A stretch of 9,936 bases of DNA from Terrisporobacter sp. (GCA_029851945.1 JARKUZ010000011.1:1-9936); one strand, 5' to 3'. Shown: positions 1 through 6,608, counted from the first letter of the stretch. A program made the numbers and translations. Notes: generated from the letters alone by a model not told the origin.

Positions 1-1
1 A

Positions 2-1138
2 AGTGATTATTGTGTTAATAATTGTGTTTATTGCGGCTATAAAAAGTGTAATAGTTTTAATAGAAGAAAGTTAACTCAAGATGAAATAAAAGAAGAAGTT
101 AAAATATTAGAAAAGATGGGACATAAGCGAATAGCATTAGAACTTGGTGAAGACCCTGTAAATGCACCAATAGATTATGTTTTAGAGAGCTTAGATACAA
201 TTTATAAAACTCAAAATGAAAATGGAAATATAAGAAGAGTTAATGTAAACATTGCAGCAACTACAGTTGAAAATTATAAAAAGCTTAAAGATGCAAATAT
301 AGGTACCTACATTTTATTCCAAGAAACATATCATAAACCAACTTATGATTTAATGCATCCTAACTCATTAAAATCTAGTTATGAATATCATTTAAATGCT
401 TTTGATAGAGCAATGAAAGCCGGAATTGAAGATGTCGGTGGAGGAGTATTATTTGGATTATCAGATCCTAAATTTGAAGTTTTATCATTAATGATGCACA
501 ATGAACATCTTGAAAAAGAATTTGGAGTAGGCTTCCATACTATATCAGTTCCAAGACTTAGACAAGCCGAAGGTGTTACCTTAGAAAATTTCCCTAATAT
601 TTTAAGTGATGAGATGTTTAAAAAAGTGGTTGCTATAATTAGAATAGCAGTTCCTTTTACAGGTATAATTATGTCTACAAGAGAAGATGAAAAAATGAGA
701 AGAGTTGCACTTAAATTTGGAGTAACTCAAGTAAGCTCTGGTTCTTCAACAGGTGTAGGTGGATATAAACAAAAAGAAGAAGGAAAAAGTATAGAGCAGT
801 TTAAAACATCAGACGAAAGAACACCTATAGAAGTTTTAAATTGGTTATTAGATGAAGGATATATACCAAGCTATTGTACTGCTTGTTATAGAAAGGGAAG
901 AACAGGGGAAACCTTTATGGGACTTGCAAAAACAGGAGAGATTCAAAAAATGTGCGAACCAAATGCATTAATGACTTTAATGGAATATGCATTAGATTAT
1001 GGTGATGAAAGTACATGTAAAAAGGCAGAAAAATTAGTGATGGAAGAAGCTGAAAAAATTAATAATGATTCTATAAGAAAATTTATTAATGATGGAGTAA
1101 TTAAATTAAAAGAAGGCCAAAGAGACATTTATATTTAG
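2..1138 (+). CDS. hydG: [FeFe]-hydrogenase maturase HydG, 5'-truncated by window edge
   Basis: HydG is a cytoplasmic radical-SAM enzyme that cleaves tyrosine to p-cresol and dehydroglycine and converts the latter to the CO and CN ligands of the [FeFe]-hydrogenase H-cluster. The reading frame is already open at base 2 and gives 378 residues; the family is usually about 470, so roughly 90 N-terminal residues lie outside the window. The radical-SAM motif CX3CX2C (CVNNCVYC) is encoded at 11-34, so the ATG at 116 is internal and not the start. The C-terminal auxiliary-cluster motif CX2CX22C, diagnostic of HydG against the related ThiH, is at 875-955 (CTAC, then Cys at 953-955). The stop at 1136-1138 overlaps the Shine-Dalgarno site of the hydF remnant, so the two were once an operon. 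No inactivating change is visible. The identification is very secure. Confidence 0.96.
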   Translation, partial: SDYCVNNCVYCGYKKCNSFNRRKLTQDEIKEEVKILEKMGHKRIALELGEDPVNAPIDYVLESLDTIYKTQNENGNIRRVNVNIAATTVENYKKLKDANIGTYILFQETYHKPTYDLMHPNSLKSSYEYHLNAFDRAMKAGIEDVGGGVLFGLSDPKFEVLSLMMHNEHLEKEFGVGFHTISVPRLRQAEGVTLENFPNILSDEMFKKVVAIIRIAVPFTGIIMSTREDEKMRRVALKFGVTQVSSGSSTGVGGYKQKEEGKSIEQFKTSDERTPIEVLNWLLDEGYIPSYCTACYRKGRTGETFMGLAKTGEIQKMCEPNALMTLMEYALDYGDESTCKKAEKLVMEEAEKINNDSIRKFINDGVIKLKEGQRDIYI

Positions 1139-1147
1139 GAGGTCAAT

Positions 1148-1466
1148 ATGAATAGTACACCAAATGCTAATAGAAAAAATATAGCAATATTCTGAAAAAC
1201 TAATGTAGGAAAATCATTATTTATTAATAGTATTTGTGGGCAACAAATTGCAATTGTATAATATTTTCCGAAACTACAACAGATCATGTTTTGAAAGCAA
1301 TTGAGCTTATATCACTAGGTCCAGTTTTATTTATAGATACAGCCGGACTTGGTGATAAAAATGAAGTAGGTAAGCTTAGAATAAAAAGAACAATGAACAT
1401 GATTAATATGATTTTAGAGTTAGTCATGATTTTCCTAAAAATATTAAAGATTATGATTTAATTATA
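1148..1466 (+). pseudogene. hydF: Decayed hydF (hydrogenase maturation GTPase/scaffold)
   Basis: HydF is a GTPase and iron-sulfur scaffold that receives the 2Fe precursor made with HydE and HydG and passes it to apo-hydrogenase. A strong AGGAGGT (1137-1143) precedes ATG 1148, and the first residues MNSTPNANRKNIAIF are typical. Codon 16, the first glycine of the P-loop GxxxxGKS, is TGA at 1193-1195; the rest (KTNVGKS) follows in frame. A second stop, TAA, is at 1259-1261. Homology then resumes in another frame from about 1270 (ETTTDHVLKAIEL..., with the G3 motif DTAGLGD) to about 1408, consistent with a one-base deletion in the switch region. From 1410 a third frame reads DFRVSHDFPKNIKDYDLII, resembling the segment just before the cluster-binding HCGGC of HydF. 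Most of the gene (family about 400 residues) is therefore deleted and the end is missing. Non-functional with high confidence; assignment of the third segment is from memory of the family. Confidence 0.9.
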
Positions 1467-2071
1467 CTTTCAATATTAAATTCTTTTAAAAATACATCTG
1501 AACATCTATTAATAAATTTAATATAGTCATTTTCATGAATAATTATAGGGCAAGATATATTAAAATTTTTATTTAGACATTTATACTTAAAATCATTAAA
1601 AATATTCATTGATTTATTTAATTTTATTGGTAGAAAATCTGTAAATGATGAATCTATTATATTTATTTTACATATAAAATCAACTATTAATTTTATATCA
1701 TAATTTTTAATATTTTCATTTATTATTACATGAGATCCAAAATATTTAATATTATAGTCGGAAATAAAAAGTTTTTCAATATTTTCATTAAAATAGTTAT
1801 CAAGCCAAAGATGAGTATAATATCCCATAGCAAATGATTTCTCTAAATAGTTTAACTTTTTATTAGCTAAATTTAATTTAAATTTAGCTAAATCACATTT
1901 TTTACTTGAATCTTCCTTAAAGTGAGACAAACACCCTCTAGGTATATCATTAAAAATAACATAATAGTTAGGAGCAATACTACCTAATGTTAAAAAATTA
2001 ATATCAAATTCATTAAAATATTTATTTTTTAGAATTCTTAGAAAATTAATATGAGTAGATATATTTGGCAT
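1451..2071 (-). CDS. Putative zinc-dependent phospholipase C-like family protein
   Basis: A 206-residue protein with a clear Shine-Dalgarno site (GGAGGAG on the minus strand) about six bases before the ATG at 2071-2069. It has the spacing of conserved residues I associate with the clostridial zinc-dependent phospholipase C-like family: an N-terminal TH (His7), GSIAPN (about 30-35, usually ending in Asp), a His at 50 (SHF), and GYYTHLWLD at 83-91 supplying His87 and Asp91. No signal peptide or membrane segment is evident, so it is probably cytoplasmic; substrate unknown. The Asn at position 35, where Asp is usual, may weaken metal binding. It is convergent with hydF, and its last residues (IIKS) and stop are antisense to the hydF remnant, so its natural C-terminus may have been replaced. 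I see no terminator after it. Family assignment is tentative; that it is a gene is fairly safe. Confidence 0.6.
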   Translation of the reverse strand: MPNISTHINFLRILKNKYFNEFDINFLTLGSIAPNYYVIFNDIPRGCLSHFKEDSSKKCDLAKFKLNLANKKLNYLEKSFAMGYYTHLWLDNYFNENIEKLFISDYNIKYFGSHVIINENIKNYDIKLIVDFICKINIIDSSFTDFLPIKLNKSMNIFNDFKYKCLNKNFNISCPIIIHENDYIKFINRCSDVFLKEFNIESIIKS

Positions 2072-2244
2072 AAAAACTCCTCCAAAAGCTTTTATTGATT
2101 TATATGAATAAAATTTAAAAAATATTTGTTAAAAAATAATATAATTTAAAATAGACTACTATTTAAAATGTTTTTTATTTATCTAAACATATATCTAATA
2201 CTGTGTACATACATTATTATAGAATAATTACATATGGAGGAAAT

Positions 2245-2481
2245 ATGAAAAGAGTATTGCTTATTAAACCACTAATATGTAGTATTTTTATTTTAGTTGC
2301 ATATTATATTATATTTAAAACAGAATTATTATTTACTAATAAAGAAGTAGCAACCTTTATTAATTATATGAATAAGAGAAATGATTTTTTAGATGCAACT
2401 AATTTCATGATATGGTTAGTAATAATTTCTGCATTAGTGGTAACAGCTTTAAATAAAATGGATAAAGTAAAAAAACAATGA
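2245..2481 (+). CDS. Small membrane protein of unknown function
   Basis: I do not recognise this 78-residue protein. The ATG at 2245 is chosen because GGAGGAAAT stands directly before it; an in-frame ATG at 2203 lacks a ribosome-binding site and would add 14 residues. The sequence holds two hydrophobic stretches: residues about 5-24 (LLIKPLICSIFILVAYYIIF), which with the preceding Lys and Arg could be a signal anchor, and residues about 54-69 (FMIWLVIISALVVTAL). Between them lies a polar loop of about 30 residues, and the tail is basic (KMDKVKKQ). Basic residues at both ends suggest both termini are cytoplasmic with the loop outside. It is divergent from the phospholipase-like gene and is followed closely by a strong terminator, so it is probably transcribed alone. 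Confidence 0.6.
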   Translation: MKRVLLIKPLICSIFILVAYYIIFKTELLFTNKEVATFINYMNKRNDFLDATNFMIWLVIISALVVTALNKMDKVKKQ

Positions 2482-2498
2482 AATTATATTTATATTGT

Positions 2499-2540
2499 AG
2501 ATAATCACTATGAATAATAATAGTCGATTATCTTTTTTTT
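2499..2540 (+). terminator. Rho-independent terminator after the small membrane protein gene
   Basis: The arms AGATAATC (2499-2506) and GATTATCT (2526-2533) pair. Inside them ACTAT (2507-2511) pairs with ATAGT (2520-2524), leaving an eight-base loop and a one-base bulge (C2525). A run of eight T follows at 2533-2540. It lies 18 bases after the stop codon at 2479-2481. Confidence 0.85.
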
Positions 2541-2882
2541 ATAAATAGCTTCAAAAACATTTGATGTTTTAATCATTTTAATAACAAAAACTTATTAAAA
2601 TATTAATAAACTACAAAAAAAATTAAATTTTTTTAAAAAACTCTTTCCTTTTTATATATTCAATATTATAATGTAAAGAAATAATAACCTTCTATGGTTA
2701 ATATAGTAAAATAAAACTACAATAGGATTAAGATTATATTAAAGTACTTAATAAGTTATAAAGTACTATTGGGGAATAAAAGTAACTCTATTATTTATAT
2801 TAAATAATATTAGTTTATAGAAATTTAATAGTTATTAATCCAAATTGTAATAAATATTTTTATTCTTAAGGGGGCAAATTTA
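2541..2882 (+). other. Non-coding region with promoter and about 200-nt leader of the first oppA
   Basis: No credible open reading frame is present. It holds a poly-A/T-rich upstream part, a candidate sigma-A promoter at 2644-2672, and a predicted leader of about 200 nt. The leader contains a small hairpin TAACC/GGTTA (2685-2700), a second inverted repeat AGTACTT/AAGTACT spanning about 2743-2767, the 10-mer TATTGGGGAA at 2767-2776, and the Shine-Dalgarno site AGGGGG (2869-2874) eight bases before the ATG at 2883. It matches no riboswitch class I can recognise. Confidence 0.6.
2644..2672 (+). promoter_or_regulatory. Candidate sigma-A promoter for the first oppA
   Basis: A perfect -10 hexamer TATAAT (2667-2672) stands 17 bases after a weak -35 candidate TTTCCT (2644-2649; three of six consensus positions). 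A run of T and A directly upstream could act as an UP-type element. The distance from -10 to the oppA start (about 210 bases) nearly equals that of the second oppA promoter, which supports it. Confidence 0.45.
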
Positions 2883-4568
2883 ATGAGAAATTCAAAACTA
2901 AAAAAACTATGCGCAGTGTTAATAGCTGCAACAATTAGTACCTCTTTGTTCATTGGGTGTGGAAATACTAATAATACATTTAATGAAGAAAGTAAAGCTA
3001 ATAATAGTTCTACAGGAGGAAATCAGGAGATTATTTATAATCTAGGTGCTGATCCACAAACAATTGATCCATTACTTAATACAGCTATAGATGGTTCAAA
3101 TGTTATTGTTAATGCTTTCGAAGGTCTAATGATACTAAATGATAAAAATGAAGCTGAACCTGCGGCGGCTGAAAGTTATGAAGTTTCTGATGATGGTTTA
3201 GTTTATACATTTAAATTAAGAGAAAATGGTAAATGGTCAGATGGGGAACCAGTTACAGCTAATGATTTCTATTATGCTTGGATGAGAGGAATAGATAAAA
3301 ATACTGCAGCTGAATATTGTTATCAATTCTTCTATATTAAAAATGCTGAAAAATATTATAATGGTGAAGTTTCAGCAGATGAAGTTGGTCTTAAAGTATT
3401 AGATGATTATACTTTAGAGGTTACTTTAGAAGCACCTACTGCGTACTTTACTCAATTACTAGCTCATCAAACTTACTCACCAGTAAGAGAAGATATTGTT
3501 TCTGCTAATCCAGATACTTGGGCTACTAGTCCTGAAACATATATTGGAAATGGTCCATTTAAATTAGTACAATGGGATATGAAAGATCAATTAGTATTTG
3601 AAAAGAATGAAAATTATTGGGATGCAGACAATGTAAAATTAGAGAAATTAACATTTAAGTTAGTAACAGATACAACAACTGCTTATTCTGAATTAAAAGC
3701 TGGTAACTTTGATGTTGTAAACTCTGTTCCTCCAAATGAAATTGAACCTGGCAAAGGAGAAGGGGTAGTTCAAATAATTCCAAAACTTGGTACGTATTTC
3801 TTTGCAATTAATGTTGGTAAGCAAGATAACCTAAATGATGATGTTAAAAAGGCTTTAAGCAATAATTTAGTAAGACAAGCTATGTGTTTAGCCATTGATA
3901 GGCAAGAGATAATAGATAATGTTGGTAAAGCAGATCAAGTTGCTGCCTACAGTTTTGTACCATTAGGTATTCCATCAACAGATGGTGGAGAGTTCTCTGA
4001 TAAAGAATATTATGATCCACAAGATATGGAAAGTAATATTGAAAAAGCAAAAGAATTATTAAAAGAAGCAGGATATGAAAATGGAGAGGGACTTCCAACA
4101 ATTGAGTTAATGTATAATTCAGAAGATTCGCATAAAGATGTTTGTCAAATAGTGCAACAAAATTTAGCTGAAGTTGGTATAAATGTTGAATTAACAAATC
4201 AAGAATGGGCAGTATTTTTAAACACAAGGCAAAATGGTGAATATCAAATTGCAAGACATGGTTGGATTGGCGACTATAGTGATCCTATGACATTTTTAGA
4301 TATGTGGGTAACTAATGGTGGTAATAATGATTCTGGATTTAGCAACTCAGAGTATGATGCTTTAATAGCTGAGGCAAAAGTTGAAACTAATCTTGAAAAA
4401 AGAGAAGAATTATTAAGAAAAGCTGAGGATATATTAATGGACGAAGCGCCTATTATTCCTATATATTTCTATACAACAGTAATGGCATGGAATGATGATG
4501 TTGAAGGTATATTAGTAACATCCTTAGGTAAAGTTTATTTTAAAAATGCTTATAAAGTAGCAAAATAA
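2883..4568 (+). CDS. oppA: Oligopeptide ABC transporter substrate-binding lipoprotein (OppA family), copy 1
   Basis: This is the extracytoplasmic peptide receptor of an Opp/Dpp-type ABC importer: 561 residues, the usual family length. The N-terminus has a basic start (MRNSKLKKL), a hydrophobic core and a lipobox LFIGC with the acylated Cys at about residue 26. A low-complexity Asn/Ser/Glu linker follows, then the SBP_bac_5 domain from about 50, beginning with the family motif NLGADPQTIDPLLNTA. Later signatures include GNGPFKLVQWD and AYSELKAGNFDVV. The start is fixed by AGGGGG eight bases upstream. It stands alone, with its own promoter, long leader and a terminator overlapping the stop codon; no permease or ATPase gene is nearby, so it may serve a transporter encoded elsewhere. 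The copy at 8516 is closely similar, including identical stretches. Family is certain; the peptide substrate is not. Neighbouring peptidases hint at cell-wall or other gamma-glutamyl peptides. Confidence 0.95.
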   Translation: MRNSKLKKLCAVLIAATISTSLFIGCGNTNNTFNEESKANNSSTGGNQEIIYNLGADPQTIDPLLNTAIDGSNVIVNAFEGLMILNDKNEAEPAAAESYEVSDDGLVYTFKLRENGKWSDGEPVTANDFYYAWMRGIDKNTAAEYCYQFFYIKNAEKYYNGEVSADEVGLKVLDDYTLEVTLEAPTAYFTQLLAHQTYSPVREDIVSANPDTWATSPETYIGNGPFKLVQWDMKDQLVFEKNENYWDADNVKLEKLTFKLVTDTTTAYSELKAGNFDVVNSVPPNEIEPGKGEGVVQIIPKLGTYFFAINVGKQDNLNDDVKKALSNNLVRQAMCLAIDRQEIIDNVGKADQVAAYSFVPLGIPSTDGGEFSDKEYYDPQDMESNIEKAKELLKEAGYENGEGLPTIELMYNSEDSHKDVCQIVQQNLAEVGINVELTNQEWAVFLNTRQNGEYQIARHGWIGDYSDPMTFLDMWVTNGGNNDSGFSNSEYDALIAEAKVETNLEKREELLRKAEDILMDEAPIIPIYFYTTVMAWNDDVEGILVTSLGKVYFKNAYKVAK

Positions 4569-4605
4569 TCAAAAAGAGAGTCAAAATTTGGCTCTCTTTT
4601 TGATT
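4567..4605 (+). terminator. Strong terminator after oppA copy 1, likely bidirectional
   Basis: A perfect 14-bp stem pairs AATCAAAAAGAGAG (4567-4580) with CTCTCTTTTTGATT (4592-4605) around an 11-base loop. The stem begins inside the oppA stop codon (4566-4568). The T and A tracts lie within the arms, so the same structure could stop minus-strand transcripts from the convergent hydrolase gene. Confidence 0.85.
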
Positions 4606-4614
4606 GTAAAATAG

Positions 4615-4654
4615 ACCTGTAACAAAATTAAATATAAATTATTTTGTTACAGGT
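4615..4654 (-). terminator. Second hairpin between convergent genes, probable terminator of the gamma-glutamyl hydrolase
   Basis: A perfect 14-bp stem pairs ACCTGTAACAAAAT (4615-4628) with ATTTTGTTACAGGT (4641-4654) around a 12-base AT loop. It lies eight bases beyond the stop of the minus-strand gene. On that strand it is followed by CTATTTTA, a weak U tract, so termination may be completed at the neighbouring hairpin at 4567-4605. Confidence 0.65.
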
Positions 4655-4661
4655 TAAAATT

Positions 4662-5387
4662 TTAATCTTTACAACTATAAATAAATTTTTTAAATAAATC
4701 TAATGTTGTGGAATCATTAGATGCCATCATTTCAGGATGCCATTGTATACCTACTACAAATGGTTTATTTATCATTTCAATAGCTTCAATAATGCCATCT
4801 GGAGATATAGCAGTATTTTTAAAGTTAGGGGCAACTTCTTTAACTGCTTGATGATGAGCACTATTAACAATATAGTTATTGCCAAATATTTCGTGTAAAA
4901 TGCTATTTTTTTCTATATATACAGGGTGGCATTTTTCTGAAAGGTGACTTTCTTGTTTATGAAGTATTGGTGAATCTGTAGCATAGGATATATCTTGATG
5001 TAATGTTCCACCACAGGAAACATTAAGAATCTGACATCCTCGACATATTCCTAAAATAGGCATATTTAATTCAAGGGCTTTTTGGGCTAAATTAATATGA
5101 TACCAGTCAACTAAATCATTACAATTTCCTAAAAGGGGTTTAGGAAGCTCTTTATATGATAATGGATTAACATCAATACCTCCAGGAAGTAGTAATCCAT
5201 CACATGTAGATAATTGATCAAGTAAAATATCAATATTGTTTATTAAAGGTAAAATAACAGGAATTCCTCCAGCATCAGCAATTGCTCTTGGATAGTTATT
5301 GTTTATTCTAGTATAATCTTCACCTGCAAATTCTATTCTAGAATCCTTAACTATCCCACCAGCTATCGCTATTAGTGGTTTTTTCAT
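4662..5387 (-). CDS. Gamma-glutamyl hydrolase, peptidase C26 / class I glutamine-amidotransferase-like (PuuD-like)
   Basis: A 241-residue cytoplasmic hydrolase of the PuuD / gamma-glutamyl-GABA hydrolase family, which cuts gamma-glutamyl bonds with a Cys-His-Glu triad. Visible elements are the oxyanion-strand motif LLLPGGIDVNP (about 65-75), the nucleophile elbow LGICRGCQ with Cys115, the family's SAHHQAV (about 176-182), and QWHPE with His217 and Glu219. All three catalytic residues are present. I start it at the ATG at 5387-5385, preceded by AGGAGGGGAT at ideal spacing; an upstream in-frame ATG at 5453 would add 22 residues rich in Ile/Phe and lies across the promoter. It is transcribed against oppA copy 1 and away from the M14 peptidase gene, with its own promoter and terminator. 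Family names in databases (GABA hydrolase, folate polyglutamate hydrolase) should not be taken literally. With the peptidases beside it, a role in opening gamma-glutamyl peptides is reasonable inference. Confidence 0.92.
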   Translation of the reverse strand: MKKPLIAIAGGIVKDSRIEFAGEDYTRINNNYPRAIADAGGIPVILPLINNIDILLDQLSTCDGLLLPGGIDVNPLSYKELPKPLLGNCNDLVDWYHINLAQKALELNMPILGICRGCQILNVSCGGTLHQDISYATDSPILHKQESHLSEKCHPVYIEKNSILHEIFGNNYIVNSAHHQAVKEVAPNFKNTAISPDGIIEAIEMINKPFVVGIQWHPEMMASNDSTTLDLFKKFIYSCKD

Positions 5388-5421
5388 TTTATCCCCTCCT
5401 TGAAATAAATCTTCAATATAT

Positions 5422-5450
5422 ATTATACGAAGAAAAAGAAATACTTTAAA
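5422..5450 (-). promoter_or_regulatory. Candidate sigma-A promoter for the gamma-glutamyl hydrolase gene
   Basis: On the minus strand a perfect -10 TATAAT (bases 5427-5422) lies 17 bases after TTTAAA (5450-5445), which matches the -35 consensus at four of six positions. The predicted transcript starts about 27-30 bases before the ATG, giving a short leader with the Shine-Dalgarno site. Confidence 0.55.
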
Positions 5451-5502
5451 CATTTATAAGAAAAAAATACATATATTACAATAGTAATTTATCTTGATAT
5501 TT

Positions 5503-5508
5503 TATAAT
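5503..5508 (+). promoter_or_regulatory. Possible -10 element of the M14 peptidase gene
   Basis: TATAAT at 5503-5508 precedes the Shine-Dalgarno site of the M14 gene by about 46 bases. I cannot find a convincing -35 at 16-18 bases. The motif runs directly into GGGAACTAAAGTAA, which resembles the G-rich motif of the oppA copy 1 and M42 leaders. Confidence 0.35.
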
Positions 5509-5554
5509 GGGAACTAAAGTAAAGAAAAATTATAAAATATATTATAAGCATTTT

Positions 5555-5573
5555 AGGGGGGTAACATAAAATA
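5555..5573 (+). promoter_or_regulatory. Ribosome-binding site facing a non-canonical ATA codon
   Basis: AGGGGGG at 5555-5561 has the same form as the sites of both oppA genes and the M42 gene. At the expected spacing (nine bases, as in oppA copy 2) the frame has ATA 5571-5573, followed by GTA AAT ATA. A single G-to-A change of an original ATG would explain this. Alternatively, loss of one G from an ATGAAAATA sequence at 5566 would do so, but at a spacing of only four bases. Confidence 0.6.
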
Positions 5574-6527
5574 GTAAATATAACAAAATCAAATTATACT
5601 TATGATAAGATGATTATAGATTTGCAATATTTTAAAAAAATATATAGTAATAATATAGAGGTAAATATAATTGGAACTTCTCATGATGATAGAGATATTT
5701 ATGAAGTAATATTAGGAAAAAGTAATAATAAAAAAAATGTATTGATACAAGCAGGAATTCATGGTAGAGAGTACTTAACATCCTTATTAATTATGAAGCA
5801 AATAGAATATTATTTAAAGAATTATGAAAATGAGGAGTATTGTGGAATTAAATATAGAGATTTGTTTAATTCAGTGACTTTTCATTTAATTCCCATGGCA
5901 AATCCAGACGGAATTACTATAAGTCAAATAGGTATAAAAGGTATAAGAAGTGAAAAATTAAAAGATTCTATCTATGAATGCTACTATAATGATTTAAATG
6001 CTAGATATACTTGTGATAGATTTAAGAATTATTTGAAAAAATGGAAAGCAAACGCCATTGGTGTAGATTTGAATAGAAATTTCGATGCTGGATGGAATGA
6101 AATAAATCAAAGTAAAAAATGCTCTTTTGCAAATTATAAAGGGAAGTGTTGTAATTCTGAACCAGAATCTAAGGCACTTGTTAATTTAGTTAATAAATAT
6201 AATTTTATTTCTACAGTTAGTTATCATTCATCTGGAAATTTAATTTATTGGGATTATAGAGATAGCTTAGTTAAAAATGAGTGTAGCGAGCTAGCGGACC
6301 TTATTTCAAGTGTAACAGGATATACAAAAGAAAAAAGTGATAGTGAATATTCTGAAGTTGTACCAGGTGGATTTAAGGATTGGGCATCTTCTAAATCTAA
6401 TAATCCAATACCAAGTGTAACTATTGAAGTAGGTTTAGGAAAGTGTCCATTGAAAAATTCAGAATTTAAATATATTTGGAGTGCTAATTATAGAGTTTTA
6501 GCAGCTATTGCATACATGTTAAGATAG
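5571..6527 (+). CDS. M14 zinc carboxypeptidase-like protein (gamma-D-glutamyl-diamino acid endopeptidase type), start codon abnormal
   Basis: This is a zinc metallopeptidase of the carboxypeptidase A superfamily. All active-site signatures are present (numbered from the ATG at 5610): zinc ligands in GIHGREY (His51, Glu54), DLNRNF (Asn155, Arg156) for substrate binding, YHSSG (His206, third zinc ligand) and TIEVG (Glu273, general base). The GGFKDWASSK...TIEVGLG context resembles bacterial enzymes that cut the gamma-D-Glu-diaminopimelate bond of murein peptides. No signal peptide or LysM domain is present, so it probably acts inside the cell on imported peptides. The start is odd. From ATG 5610 there are 305 residues, but no ribosome-binding site precedes it and the upstream codons encode NYTYDK, a segment of the conserved N-terminus. 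A strong AGGGGGG (5555-5561) lies nine bases before ATA at 5571, chosen here (318 residues). No ATG, GTG or TTG is in frame before 5610, and a stop stands at 5562. Confidence 0.88.
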   Translation: MVNITKSNYTYDKMIIDLQYFKKIYSNNIEVNIIGTSHDDRDIYEVILGKSNNKKNVLIQAGIHGREYLTSLLIMKQIEYYLKNYENEEYCGIKYRDLFNSVTFHLIPMANPDGITISQIGIKGIRSEKLKDSIYECYYNDLNARYTCDRFKNYLKKWKANAIGVDLNRNFDAGWNEINQSKKCSFANYKGKCCNSEPESKALVNLVNKYNFISTVSYHSSGNLIYWDYRDSLVKNECSELADLISSVTGYTKEKSDSEYSEVVPGGFKDWASSKSNNPIPSVTIEVGLGKCPLKNSEFKYIWSANYRVLAAIAYMLR

Positions 6528-6577
6528 CAAATTTATAATTATTAAATTATGAACATGTTTATGCATTCTATAGAAAT

Positions 6578-6608
6578 AAAAAATACCGATTAACATCTGG
6601 TATTTTTT
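6578..6608 (+). terminator. Terminator after the M14 peptidase gene
   Basis: A 10-bp stem pairs AAAAAATACC (6578-6587) with GGTATTTTTT (6599-6608) around an 11-base loop. The downstream arm ends in six T followed by GTTTT. It lies 50 bases after the stop codon at 6525-6527. Confidence 0.8.

Noticed and set aside
116..1138. hydG starting at ATG 116
   Set aside because: The essential radical-SAM cysteine motif is encoded at 11-34 in the same frame, so the gene begins before the window.
1234..1461. 75-codon open frame as a separate small gene
   Set aside because: Its middle is hydF sequence out of frame with the true start; the ATG at 1234 has no ribosome-binding site and its first residues are frameshifted hydF. 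It is part of the pseudogene.
1408..2090. Insertion sequence causing the hydF deletion
   Set aside because: No transposase, terminal inverted repeats or target-site duplication could be seen around the junctions.
2203..2244. ATG 2203 as start of the small membrane protein
   Set aside because: No ribosome-binding site precedes it, whereas ATG 2245 has GGAGGA at good spacing.
2610..2640. CodY box before oppA copy 1 (AATTTTTTTAAAAAA)
   Set aside because: It lacks the central C and G and the terminal TT of AATTTTCWGAAAATT. Poly-A/T tracts like this are common in this DNA.
2673..2882. T-box, lysine or other known riboswitch in the oppA leaders
   Set aside because: I see no T-box core, no specifier-loop arrangement and no recognisable conserved aptamer sequence; the hairpins are short and AU-rich.
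3880..4254. 124-codon minus-strand open frame inside oppA copy 1
   Set aside because: It is antisense to a well-conserved lipoprotein gene, very rich in Leu, His and Gln as expected from reversed codons, and has no ribosome-binding site or family motif.
5388..5453. 22-residue N-terminal extension of the gamma-glutamyl hydrolase
   Set aside because: ATG 5387 has a near-perfect ribosome-binding site, the family starts at this point, and the extension covers the predicted -10 and -35.
6551..6595. Tiny open frame ATGAACATG... after the M14 gene
   Set aside because: Only 14 codons with no ribosome-binding site, and it runs into the terminator stem.
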